From contig JANQFK010000029.1 in the NCBI GenBank assembly GCA_028277885.1, forward strand, positions 62,001 through 126,000: 64,000 bases of DNA, in the 5' to 3' direction. Positions 25,743 through 34,193 of the stretch are shown in pieces. The DNA comes from Myxococcota bacterium (lineage in GTDB: Bacteria; Myxococcota_A; UBA9160; UBA6930). How positions within the stretch are numbered: position 1 is the first letter of the stretch; every line of letters starts with the position of its first letter. Made by a program: the position numbers and the translations under genes. A model generated the notes under the pieces. That model saw only the letters and a program-made list of their open reading frames with translations, did not search any database and was not told the DNA's origin.

Positions 25743-27443
25743 TCAGTCCTCGACGAAGGGAGCCTCGGAGTCCGGCGCGCCGTCGGAGAGCAGGTGCTTC
25801 ATGACCTTTCCGGCGGCGTTGCGCGGCAGGGGCGCCTCCCGGAGCTGCCAGTGGCTCGGCACCTTGAAGTAGGCGAGGCGCTCGCCCACGAAGCGGGAGA
25901 GGGTGTCGGGGTCCGGGCGATGGCCCGGGCGGGCCACCAGGATGGCCTTCACCTCCTGGCCGAGCTCGGCGTGCTCGACACCCACCACCGCGGCCTCGGC
26001 CACCTCCGGATGGGTCTCGAGGCAGTTCTCGATCTCGGCGGGGTAGACGTTCTCGCCCCCGCGCAGGATCAGGTCGCGCTTGCGGGAGTTGACGTACAGG
26101 AACCCGTCCTCGAGCCGTCCCCAGTCGCCGGTGCGCAGCCAGCGCCCCGGCCCGACCGCCTCGGCGGTCGCCTCGGGGCGGCGCCAGTAGCCGCTCATCA
26201 CCATCGGGCCGCGCAGGTGGATCTCGCCCTCGGCCCCCTCGGAGAGCGGCTTGCCGTCGGGGTCGCGGATCTCCGACGCGAAGGTCGGCATCACCCGTCC
26301 CACGGAGTCGGGCCGCGCCTCGAGCTCGGCCCCGAAGTTGATGGTCGCCATGCCCGTGGCCTCGGTGAGGCCGTAGCCCAGCCCCATCTGGGAGCGCGCG
26401 TGGGGGAAGGCCTCGCGCATGCGCTCGAGCAGGTCGAGGCCGATGGGCGATCCGCCGGAGCCGACCTGGCGCATGCTCGAGAGGTCGTAGCGTCCGAGGT
26501 CGGGATGGTGCAGCACGCGGTGCGCCATGGTGCCCATGGGTCCCCAGCTCGTCACCCGCTCGCGCTCGATCAGCTGCATCACGCGGACCGGGTCGAAGCG
26601 GCCCTGGTTCCAGACCGTCTTCACGCCGCTGGCGAGGAGGGTGACGGCGCCGGTGTAGAGGCCCGAGAGGTGGAACAGCGGGGCGCTCACCAGGGTGCAG
26701 GGCTCGAGGGGCGGCGGTGCGTCGGGGTCGGGCCGCGCCAGGGCGATCTTGAGCAGGCGCAGGCCGTGGAAGGTGTGCAGGCGGTTCAGCGCGACGATGT
26801 TGCGGTGGCTGTTCACCGCGCCCTTGGGCCGGCCCGTGGTGCCGCTCGTGTAGAGGATGCAGGCGGGATCGTCCTCGGCGATGGGAGGCTCGGGCGGCGA
26901 CGCGCCCCCGGGCGGCCGCAGCAGCGCGTCGAAGTCGGACTCGATCTCGACCACGGGGAGCGCGAGCCGGCGCCCGGCGATGCGCGCCAGGCGCTTGGCG
27001 TCGCCCACCAGCAGCTTGGGGTCGCTGTCCTCGAGGGCGAAGAGGATCTCGTCCCCCACCCACCAGCCGTTCAGCGCCACCGCCACCGCGCCGAGGCTCA
27101 CCGCGGCCCACCAGGTGAGGATCCACTCGGGGCAGTTCGCGGCGAGGATCGCGACCCGGTCGCCGGGGCCCACGCCGAAGCGCTCGTGGAGGGAGGTCGC
27201 CAGGGCCGCCACCAGCCGCCGGTGCTCGGCGAAGCCGATGCGCCGGTCGTCGGTGACGATGTACTCCCGGTCGCCGAAGGCGGCGGACTGGTCCAGCACC
27301 TGGCGCAGGGACGGGAAGCGCTCGCGGAAGACCTCCATGGGGATGCCGAGCACCGGCTCGGTCGCCAGCTCGAAGGGGCCGCCCGCGCCGAGCAGCTCCG
27401 CCTCCACGCCGCGATGGAACGCGAGGTGCTCCTCGAGGCTCAC
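25743..27443 (-). CDS. Acyl-CoA synthetase (AMP-forming)
   Basis: 566 residues of the ANL superfamily, activating a carboxylic acid to its CoA thioester via an acyl-AMP. P-loop YTSGTTGRPKGA, the GYGLTEATG adenine-binding motif, the RTGDWGRLEDG hinge region and the catalytic Lys in LPRNAAGKVMKHLL are all intact. It is the last gene of a minus-strand operon: DUF35, thiolase, TetR, P450, fusion enzyme, Rieske oxygenase, then this ligase. The GTG start overlaps the Rieske stop (GTGA). Probable role: activation of the carboxylate formed by the oxygenases, or of the incoming substrate. Confidence 0.9.
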   Translation of the reverse strand: MSLEEHLAFHRGVEAELLGAGGPFELATEPVLGIPMEVFRERFPSLRQVLDQSAAFGDREYIVTDDRRIGFAEHRRLVAALATSLHERFGVGPGDRVAILAANCPEWILTWWAAVSLGAVAVALNGWWVGDEILFALEDSDPKLLVGDAKRLARIAGRRLALPVVEIESDFDALLRPPGGASPPEPPIAEDDPACILYTSGTTGRPKGAVNSHRNIVALNRLHTFHGLRLLKIALARPDPDAPPPLEPCTLVSAPLFHLSGLYTGAVTLLASGVKTVWNQGRFDPVRVMQLIERERVTSWGPMGTMAHRVLHHPDLGRYDLSSMRQVGSGGSPIGLDLLERMREAFPHARSQMGLGYGLTEATGMATINFGAELEARPDSVGRVMPTFASEIRDPDGKPLSEGAEGEIHLRGPMVMSGYWRRPEATAEAVGPGRWLRTGDWGRLEDGFLYVNSRKRDLILRGGENVYPAEIENCLETHPEVAEAAVVGVEHAELGQEVKAILVARPGHRPDPDTLSRFVGERLAYFKVPSHWQLREAPLPRNAAGKVMKHLLSDGAPDSEAPFVED

Positions 27444-28396
27444 CGCGTCGCCTCCCCGGCGCCGGGCTCGGAGTAGAACTGGCGCGCCCACTTGCGCAGC
27501 TGCCCGATGGGCCCGTCGCCGTCGCAGAGCAGCGGCCGCTCGAGGTGGATCTTGTTCTCCCAGATCGGGATGTCCTGCTCGAACTGGCGCTCGATCTCGG
27601 CGATGAAGGCGCGGCCCACGCCGCGGGTGGCGTCGGAGTCGGCGAGCCTGCGCACCGCGAGGGAGAGCCGCATGTGGACCCGCTCCGCGTCGATGGGCGT
27701 CCCCGAGGTGACCACCAGGGTCTCGACCACGCCCTTGAAGCGCGTCATTCCGAAGCCGAAGCCGTGGGCGCGGATGTCGATCACGCCGTCGGCCTCGCCC
27801 GCGGGCGTCGCGACCTTCGACTTCGAGATCACGTGGAGCAGGTGGCCCTCGGTGCGGTACTCGGTCTCGGCCACCGTGTTGGTGCCGTGGAGGTAGCGGA
27901 AGTGGGCCTGGTCCACGGTGTTCTCGGCGAGCTCCTGGTTGTGGGAGCGCACCACCCACTCGCGCCGCTCGAAGGGGGTCCAGGCCGCGTCGTGGTACTC
28001 GGGGACGTCGGGCACCTCCCAGCGCGGCGGCGCTCCCTCGGCGTGGCGCCACACCATCACGAACCCGGCCTTCTCGCAGACCGGCCAGGCGCGCACCCGC
28101 GCCTTGGGCGGGATCTTCCTGGCGTAGGGGATCTCCACGCAGGCGCCGGTCCCGTCGAAGCGCCAGGCGTGGAAGGGGCAGCGGATGCTGTCGCGCACCA
28201 CCGTCCCGCCCCGGCCGAGGTGCGCGCCGAGGTGCGGGCAGTAGGCGTCGAGCACCCGGGCCTCGCCGTCCTCGCCGCGGAACAGCACGAGCTCTTCGCC
28301 GAAGTAGTGGAGCGGCTTCACCTCGCCCACGTCGAGCTCGTCGGAGAAGGCGACCTGGAACCAGCTGTTGGGGATCGGGAGGGGGAAGCGGCTCAT
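27440..28396 (-). CDS. Rieske non-heme iron oxygenase, Ksh-like (copy 1)
   Basis: 318 residues. The Rieske 2Fe-2S ligands lie in CPHLGAHLG and CPFHAW. The mononuclear iron site is ENTVDQAHFRYLHG (D-x2-H-x4-H), and the conserved EQDIPIWENK helix follows near the C-terminus. The pattern resembles the oxygenase component of 3-ketosteroid 9-alpha-hydroxylase and relatives, though it is shorter than KshA. It needs electrons from a reductase, and none is encoded in this window. A clear paralogue lies at 42743-43702. It sits 14 bases after the fusion-enzyme gene. Confidence 0.88.
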   Translation of the reverse strand: MSRFPLPIPNSWFQVAFSDELDVGEVKPLHYFGEELVLFRGEDGEARVLDAYCPHLGAHLGRGGTVVRDSIRCPFHAWRFDGTGACVEIPYARKIPPKARVRAWPVCEKAGFVMVWRHAEGAPPRWEVPDVPEYHDAAWTPFERREWVVRSHNQELAENTVDQAHFRYLHGTNTVAETEYRTEGHLLHVISKSKVATPAGEADGVIDIRAHGFGFGMTRFKGVVETLVVTSGTPIDAERVHMRLSLAVRRLADSDATRGVGRAFIAEIERQFEQDIPIWENKIHLERPLLCDGDGPIGQLRKWARQFYSEPGAGEATR

Positions 28397-28410
28397 GTCG
28401 GGTCCTCGCC

Positions 28411-31400
28411 CTAGGCGACCAGGTCGCCGAGGCTCCGAAGCCTCTCGACCACGTCGTGGGGCAGCGTCGGGGGCTCCCGGCCCACGGCGTGGCAGCCGAG
28501 GATGATCTGGGAGGAGCGGTCGATGATCTCCGCCATGTCGGCCGCCCGGCGCAGGCTGCGGCCGGCCACCAGCAGCCCGTGGTTCTGGAGCAGCACCGCC
28601 CAGCCGTCCCCCATGGCGCGCGCCGCCGCCTCGGCGAGGTCGTCGGTGCCCGGCATCACGAAGCCGAGGCGGGGGATGTCGCCGAAGAAGGCGGCCTCGG
28701 TGGAGATGGGCAGGAAGGCCAGCTCGGCGTTGGCGAGGATGGTGGCGTGGGGGGCGTGGGCGTGGACCACGGCCCGCACCTCCGGGCGCGCGCGGTAGAT
28801 CGCGCAGTGCATGGCGGCCTCGCTCGAGGGCGAGCGCCCGTTGGGGTCGAGGCTGCGTCCCGCGAGGTCGATCTCGACCAGGGACTCGGGCTGGAGGTCG
28901 CCCTTGAAGAGCGCGCTCGGCGTGATCCAGACCGCCTCGCGCTCGGGCATCCGCACGCTCAGGTTGCCGCCGGTGGCGGTGACGAGCTGCTGGGCGTGGA
29001 GGTCCTGGAGCACGCGGATCAGCTCGCGCCGCGGGTCGTCGTCGCCCGCCACGGGGGCCGGCCGGCTGGCGCGCGCGGGGTCGGGCAGCTCGGCGAGGCC
29101 CTCGGGTGCGCCCCGGGCGGCGCGCGCCTCGCCGTAGAGCCGCTCCAGGTCGCCGCGGATGTGCTGGAGCGTCATCGCCTTCACGGTGTCGCCGCGGAAG
29201 GAGAGGTCGCCCTCCATGGCGGCCTGCATGGGATCGGCGGTGCCGGTGAACATGCCGTCGAGGAGCGCCGCCCGCAGGCGCAGCTCGACCTCGGCGGGCG
29301 TCTCCGGGGCGCCCAGCCCCGCCTCGATCCGCCCCTCGTGGAGCCGCAGGTGGAACTGCGGCCCGAGGTCGCGCAGCACGAAGTGCAGCGTGACGTCCTT
29401 GCCCTTGGCGAAGTGCTCGAGGGCCTCGTCCCCCTCGGCGCGCGCCAGGAAGTCGGCCAGCAGCGCCTCCATGGCCTCGACCAGCGCGGCCGGCGCGTCG
29501 GGGGTCGCCGCGGGCGGGGCCGCCGCGTCCGCTCTCGAGGCCGACCCCGTGGCGGACTCGGCGCGCAGGTCGCTGGGTGCGGGCGGCGGCCGCTCGAGCA
29601 GCCGCTGCCAGGCGGCGGCCTCGGGCTCGTGGCGCGGCGCGTCCAGGTCGAAGTGCTCGAGGGCCGTGGGGTTCAGGACGTGGCGCGGCGTCTCGCCGCG
29701 CAGCAGCCGGGCGAGGTCGGCCGCGATGGCGCGCCCCTGGTGGCGCGCCACGTCGGCCGTGTTGCCGCCGATGTGGGGCGTGCCGAGCACGCCGTCGAGC
29801 CGGAGCAGCGGGTGGTCGGCGCCCGGCGGCTCCACGCTGAAGACGTCGAGGCCGGCTCCGCCCAGGTGGCCGCTGCGCAGCGCCGCCACCAGCGCGTCCT
29901 CGTCGAGCAGCGCGGCGCGGGCCGTGTTGACCAGGCAGGCACCCGGCTTCATGCGCGCGAGCTCCGCCGCACCGATCAGGCCCCGGGTCTCGGCGGTGAC
30001 GGCGGCATGGAGGCTCACGTAGTCGCTCGCGGCGAGGAGCTCGTCGAGGCCGACGGGCCTGGCGCCGGCGCGCACCGCGGCGGCGCGGGGCAGCACGGGG
30101 TCGTGGGCCAGCACCCGGGCGCCGAAGGCCCGGAGCCGCCTCGCCACGGCGCGGCCCACGGCGCCCAGGCCGATCAGGCCGACGGTGCGGCCACCGAGCT
30201 CGCGGCCCTGGAGGGCGCCGAAGGCCTGGCCCTGGCGCCCGACGTCGCCCGCCTCGACGCCCGGGTCGCGCAGGAAGGCGAGGGCCGAGGGCAGCTTGCG
30301 GGCCAGGGCGAGCAGGAAGGCCAGGGTGAGGTCCGCCACGGCCTCGGCGTTGCGGCCCGGCGCGTGGAGGACGGGAATGCCCAGCGCGGTGCAGGCCTCG
30401 ACGTCGACGTTCACGGCGTCGCCGCGGCAGGCCGCCACCACGCGCAGCCCGGGGAGCGCGCGCAGCGACTCGGCGTCCACCACGTCCACCTCGGTGATGA
30501 ACACCTCCACGCCGCGCAGCGCAGCCACCAGCTCGGGCCCGCAGAGCAGGCGCTTCGCGCTGCGGAACGGCGCGTGCTCGAGCTCGCCGAGGGCGCCGAG
30601 CCCCGCGAGGCCCTCGGCGTCGAGCTCCGCGGTGGCGAGGATCCGGGTGCGGCGCGATGGCGCGGCGTCGCCCGCCCGACCGCCGGCGCCCGCCCGCAGC
30701 ACCGCCGGCAGCGCGTTCATCAGGGCCAGGTCCTCGCCCCCCGAGCGGGCCCGGCGCAGCCCCTGCCAGGTCGCGAAGCCCGACGCATAGGCGGCCGCCG
30801 CCCCGGCCTCGGGCTCGTGGACCCGCAGCTCCCCGCACAGCCGCGACGCCCCGTCGGCGAGGTCTGCGAACACCCCCACCCCGGCGCCGGCGCAGATCGC
30901 CGCGCCGAGTCCGCTGGCGTGGAAGCCGGCGCCCGCCCACACCGGGGCGCCGGTCACGTCGGCGAGGATCCGGCACCAGAGCTCGCTGCGCGCGAGCCCG
31001 CCGCCCACCCGCAGCGGCGGCTTCGCGGCCAGCGCGTCGTCCCCCGCGACCTCGCCGATCTGCTCGAGGTTGGCCCGCACCGCGTAGGCCATGCCCTCGA
31101 TGAGCGCCCGGGCCACGTTGGGCCGGCCCGCCTCGCCGGTGTCGGCGCACAGGTGGGAGAGGGTGAGCTCGCCGATCGGGATCCGCAGCTCGCGGGCGTC
31201 CATCACCTGGGAGCCGGCGGAGGAGAGCACCCCCCCGGCGCCGGGCTCGCCCAGCGCCGCCTCGGCGAACAGGCGCTCGGCGGGCTCCTCACAGCCGGCG
31301 AAGAGCAGGCTGCCGAACCAGCTCACCGCCTCGCCCAGGGGGCCGGCGTTGCTCTCCAGCACCCAGGCGCCGGGGGCGGCGTGGCGCTCGCTCCAGAGGC

Positions 31401-32226
31401 GCGCATCGGCATCCACCTGCGGCGTGGCGACCACCCGCTGGACCGGCGCCGAGCTGCCGGCGACCAGACCGCGGTCGCCGGGCGCGAGGGCACCGAGGCC
31501 GACGAGGCCGCACTGGGTGTCGGCGGCGGCCATCACCAGCGGCACGCCGGGCGCCACGCCGAGCTCCGACGCGGCCTCGGGGGTGAGGGCGCCGAGGCGC
31601 GTGCCGGGCTCGAGGATCGCCGGGAACAGCCGCCGCGGGAGCCCCAGGGCGTCGATCCACTCCCAGGCCCAGTCGCCCGCGGCGAGGTCGAAGAGCCCGC
31701 TGCCCGCGGCCTGGGTGGGGTCCGTCGCGACCTCGCCGCACAGGCGCCAGGCGATCCAGTCGGCGAGCCCCAGCACGTGGGCGGCGCGCCGCCACGCCGC
31801 GGGCTCGCGCTCGGCCAGGCCGAGCAGCCGGGCGGCGCCGAAGATCGGGATGGGCCAGTGCCCCGTGCAGCGGCCGAGGGCCTCGCCGTGCTCGGCCGCC
31901 AGGGCGAGGCCCTGGGGCGTGGCGCGCGCATCGCGGTTCGGGTTGGCGAGCAGGGTGCGCCTCTCGCCGTCGAGCACCACCGTGGTGAACCGCATGCCCG
32001 TCACCGCGATGGCGGCGGGCGCCTCGCCGGCGAGGATCTCGCGGCAGCCCCGCACCAGGTGGCGCCAGATGCCGGGAAGGTCGAGGTCGAAGCCGAGGCC
32101 GCCGGTGCCCGGTGCGACGGCGTGGCGCCAGGCGTGGTAGGCGTGGCGGAGCGGGCCGCGCGCGGAGTCCACCAGCACGCAGTTGCCGCCGCTGCCCCCG
32201 ACGTCGATGGCGAGCAGGCGGGTCAC
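28411..32226 (-). CDS. Four-domain fusion: FGGY kinase / D-2-hydroxyacid dehydrogenase / SCP2 / class II aldolase
   Basis: A single uninterrupted frame of 1271 residues. About 1-495 is a complete FGGY carbohydrate kinase (LLAIDVGGSGGNCVLVD, AADTQCGLVGLG, RVGGGLARSELWCRILAD). About 520-860 is a D-2-hydroxyacid dehydrogenase with Rossmann motif GLIGLGAVGRAVA and catalytic Arg (NTARAALLDE), Glu (DVFSVEPP) and His (GTPHIGGNT). After an Ala/Pro linker, about 910-1040 is SCP2-like (PMQAAMEGDLSFRGD). About 1060-1271 is a class II aldolase with metal His in VVHAHAPHA and NHGLLVAG. GTG 32226 overlaps the P450 stop. Met503 could be an internal start, but no stop codon separates any domains. The combination suggests sequential phosphorylation, oxidation and cleavage of one hydroxylated, possibly lipid-bound substrate. 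Confidence 0.85.
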   Translation of the reverse strand: MTRLLAIDVGGSGGNCVLVDSARGPLRHAYHAWRHAVAPGTGGLGFDLDLPGIWRHLVRGCREILAGEAPAAIAVTGMRFTTVVLDGERRTLLANPNRDARATPQGLALAAEHGEALGRCTGHWPIPIFGAARLLGLAEREPAAWRRAAHVLGLADWIAWRLCGEVATDPTQAAGSGLFDLAAGDWAWEWIDALGLPRRLFPAILEPGTRLGALTPEAASELGVAPGVPLVMAAADTQCGLVGLGALAPGDRGLVAGSSAPVQRVVATPQVDADARLWSERHAAPGAWVLESNAGPLGEAVSWFGSLLFAGCEEPAERLFAEAALGEPGAGGVLSSAGSQVMDARELRIPIGELTLSHLCADTGEAGRPNVARALIEGMAYAVRANLEQIGEVAGDDALAAKPPLRVGGGLARSELWCRILADVTGAPVWAGAGFHASGLGAAICAGAGVGVFADLADGASRLCGELRVHEPEAGAAAAYASGFATWQGLRRARSGGEDLALMNALPAVLRAGAGGRAGDAAPSRRTRILATAELDAEGLAGLGALGELEHAPFRSAKRLLCGPELVAALRGVEVFITEVDVVDAESLRALPGLRVVAACRGDAVNVDVEACTALGIPVLHAPGRNAEAVADLTLAFLLALARKLPSALAFLRDPGVEAGDVGRQGQAFGALQGRELGGRTVGLIGLGAVGRAVARRLRAFGARVLAHDPVLPRAAAVRAGARPVGLDELLAASDYVSLHAAVTAETRGLIGAAELARMKPGACLVNTARAALLDEDALVAALRSGHLGGAGLDVFSVEPPGADHPLLRLDGVLGTPHIGGNTADVARHQGRAIAADLARLLRGETPRHVLNPTALEHFDLDAPRHEPEAAAWQRLLERPPPAPSDLRAESATGSASRADAAAPPAATPDAPAALVEAMEALLADFLARAEGDEALEHFAKGKDVTLHFVLRDLGPQFHLRLHEGRIEAGLGAPETPAEVELRLRAALLDGMFTGTADPMQAAMEGDLSFRGDTVKAMTLQHIRGDLERLYGEARAARGAPEGLAELPDPARASRPAPVAGDDDPRRELIRVLQDLHAQQLVTATGGNLSVRMPEREAVWITPSALFKGDLQPESLVEIDLAGRSLDPNGRSPSSEAAMHCAIYRARPEVRAVVHAHAPHATILANAELAFLPISTEAAFFGDIPRLGFVMPGTDDLAEAAARAMGDGWAVLLQNHGLLVAGRSLRRAADMAEIIDRSSQIILGCHAVGREPPTLPHDVVERLRSLGDLVA

Positions 32227-33467
32227 GCGGGATCGAACCGCACCGGGAGGCGCCGCGGGGAGCGGAACACCATCCCGGCGATGTGGACGTCCTCGGCCTC
32301 CGGGTCGAGGCGCAGGTTGGGGAGCCGGTCGAAGAGGGTCTCCAGCACCACCCGCGTCTCCATGCGCGCCAGGTGCATGCCGAGGCAGCGGTGGGGACCG
32401 AACGCGAAGGCCATGTGGGCCCGCGGCTCGCGGAACACGTCGAACTCCTCGGGGTTCTCGTAGCGGGTCTCGTCCCGGTTCGCGGAGCCGAGGTTGAGGC
32501 TCACCTTGCCGCCGGCGGGGATCTCGACGCCGCCGATCGTCACGTCGCGGGTGGCCGTGCGCATGATCGAGACCAGCGGGCACTCCCAGCGCAGGCCCTC
32601 CTCGATGGCGCGGGGGACGAGCAGGCGGCTCCCGCGCACGGCGTCGAGCTGGTCCGGGTGGCTCAGCAGCCCGAACAGCAGGTTGCTGCTCGAGCGGTAG
32701 GTGGTCTCGGCGCCGGCCGGCGCCAGCAGGTTCAGGAACGCGAAGATCTCGTCGTCCGTGAGCCGGGTGCCCTCGAGCTCGGTGTGGGCCAGCACGCTCA
32801 CCAGGTCGTCGCGGGGCTCGCGGCGCCGGGCCTCCAGGGTGCGCGCGAAGATCTCGCGCAGCTTCCGCGCGCCCTCGCGGGCCCGCTCCCAGTCGATCGC
32901 GACGCTGATCAGCTCGACCGCGCCCCGGTGGAAGGCGTCGTGGTCCTCCTCGGGCAGGCCGATCATGCCGGCGATGACGGCCACCGGGAACGGGAAGGTG
33001 AGCTCCCGGACCAGGTCCGCCCGGCCCCGCGCCGCGAAGCGGTCCACCAGGCCGTTCACGAGCGGGCCGATCAGCTCCTTCTCCCAGCGCTCCAGTGCGC
33101 CGCGGGTGAAGGCCTTCTGGATCAGCGCGCGGTAGCGCCCGTGCTCGGGCGCGTCCATCTCGAGGATGGTGTGGCCCATGACCTTGCCCATGGTCTCGGC
33201 GTAGCCGGTGGAGGAGAAGGTCTCGGCGTCGCGCAGCACCTGGGCGACGGCGTCGTGGGTGACCGCCACCCAGACGATGTCGGCGGCGCCCGGGGGCAGC
33301 GGTGCGCCCGGGGGCAGCATCTCGCGCAGGTTCACCCGGTGCACCGGGGCGGCGCGCCGCATGGCCGCGAAGGCGGGGTAGGGGTCGCGCACCGTCTCGG
33401 CGCCCTGGTGGCGGTCGAACTCCTCGAAGGGGTCGTAGGGGGCGGACGCCGACGATTGCTGGCTCAT
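32223..33467 (-). CDS. Cytochrome P450
   Basis: 414 residues, soluble bacterial-type P450. Heme-binding loop FAFGPHRCLGMHLAR with the axial Cys, I-helix oxygen-activation motif AGAETTYRS, ExxR in EEGLRWE, and an AFTRGALERWE-type C/D-helix region. It inserts one oxygen atom into a hydrophobic substrate. No ferredoxin or ferredoxin reductase is visible nearby. It is translationally coupled to TetR upstream (ATGA) and to the fusion enzyme downstream (GTGA). Subfamily cannot be assigned from sequence alone; CYP families acting on steroids, terpenes or fatty acids are all possible. Confidence 0.93.
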   Translation of the reverse strand: MSQQSSASAPYDPFEEFDRHQGAETVRDPYPAFAAMRRAAPVHRVNLREMLPPGAPLPPGAADIVWVAVTHDAVAQVLRDAETFSSTGYAETMGKVMGHTILEMDAPEHGRYRALIQKAFTRGALERWEKELIGPLVNGLVDRFAARGRADLVRELTFPFPVAVIAGMIGLPEEDHDAFHRGAVELISVAIDWERAREGARKLREIFARTLEARRREPRDDLVSVLAHTELEGTRLTDDEIFAFLNLLAPAGAETTYRSSSNLLFGLLSHPDQLDAVRGSRLLVPRAIEEGLRWECPLVSIMRTATRDVTIGGVEIPAGGKVSLNLGSANRDETRYENPEEFDVFREPRAHMAFAFGPHRCLGMHLARMETRVVLETLFDRLPNLRLDPEAEDVHIAGMVFRSPRRLPVRFDPA

Positions 33468-34126
33468 GGGCTCCCTGGATCCGCCAGCCGCGCGGACGGG
33501 CGGGCGAGCATGCGACGCGTGATGGCGAGGACCTCGGCACGGTGGGCGGCGAGCTGTGCCTCGCCGAGGGGATCGAAGCCGCGACCCGGGAGCAGCGCCG
33601 GCATGGCGGCGACGAAGAACACGGTGGAGCCCGCCACGGTGCTGGCCACGTGCACGGGATCGAGGCGCGGGTCCGCGCGCAGCGGATCGTCGCGGCTCTC
33701 GTCGAGCACCCGCGCGGCGAGGTGGAAGAAGGGCTGGATATGGTCGAGCAGCGCGGGGCCGCCCTCGCGCGCCGTGTCGGCCACCTCGCGCAGCAGCAGC
33801 CGCGCGAGGCTGGGGCGCTCGCCCACGTAGTCGACCCACACGCCCACCGCCGCGGGGATGCGCCGGGCGAGGGGGCCGGGTGCCAGCAGCACCGGCTCGA
33901 TGCGCTCGCGCAGGCCGGCGAACACGTCGGCGAGGACCGCGTCGTAGAGCTCCCGCTTGTCGCGGAAGTAGTAGACGATGGAGGCGCGGCGGATCCCGAC
34001 GGCCTCGGCCACGTCCTCGAGGCGGGTCTCGGCGAAGCCGCGCTCGGCGAAGAGCGCCTCGGCGGCCTCGAGGATGGAGCCGCGGGTGCGCTCGCCGCGG
34101 GGGCTCGGCTGGGCCGCCTGGGGCAT
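33464..34126 (-). CDS. TetR-family regulator 1
   Basis: 220 residues. The N-terminal helix-turn-helix (LFAERGFAETRLEDVAEAVG, then RRASIVYYFRDKRELYDAV) is typical of TetR proteins, and the remainder is the helical ligand-binding domain. A perfect 18-base palindrome begins 10 bases upstream of its ATG, implying autoregulation. It lies inside the minus-strand operon between the thiolase and P450 genes, so it probably controls the P450-fusion-Rieske-ligase segment from an internal promoter. The ligand is likely a pathway intermediate or CoA ester, by analogy with related catabolic regulators. Confidence 0.9.
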   Translation of the reverse strand: MPQAAQPSPRGERTRGSILEAAEALFAERGFAETRLEDVAEAVGIRRASIVYYFRDKRELYDAVLADVFAGLRERIEPVLLAPGPLARRIPAAVGVWVDYVGERPSLARLLLREVADTAREGGPALLDHIQPFFHLAARVLDESRDDPLRADPRLDPVHVASTVAGSTVFFVAAMPALLPGRGFDPLGEAQLAAHRAEVLAITRRMLARPSARLADPGSP

Positions 34127-34135
34127 CCCCGTCTT

Positions 34136-34153
34136 CTACCTGCGCGCAGGTAG
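34136..34153. promoter_or_regulatory. Perfect 18-bp palindrome, probable TetR1 operator
   Basis: CTACCTGCG-CGCAGGTAG, directly upstream of the tetR1 start. It differs completely from the CTGAC/GTCAG operator found at the divergent promoters, so it is probably specific to TetR1. Confidence 0.7.
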
Positions 34154-34193
34154 ATTCGTCAAGCACGGATTCCCGCAGCGAAATGAACGGCGT

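Noticed and set aside
32227..33540. N-terminal extension of the kinase-dehydrogenase fusion through the P450 region
   Set aside because: The frame is open there, but the sequence is a shadow of the P450 gene in another frame. The fusion begins at the GTG overlapping the P450 stop, exactly where kinase homology begins.
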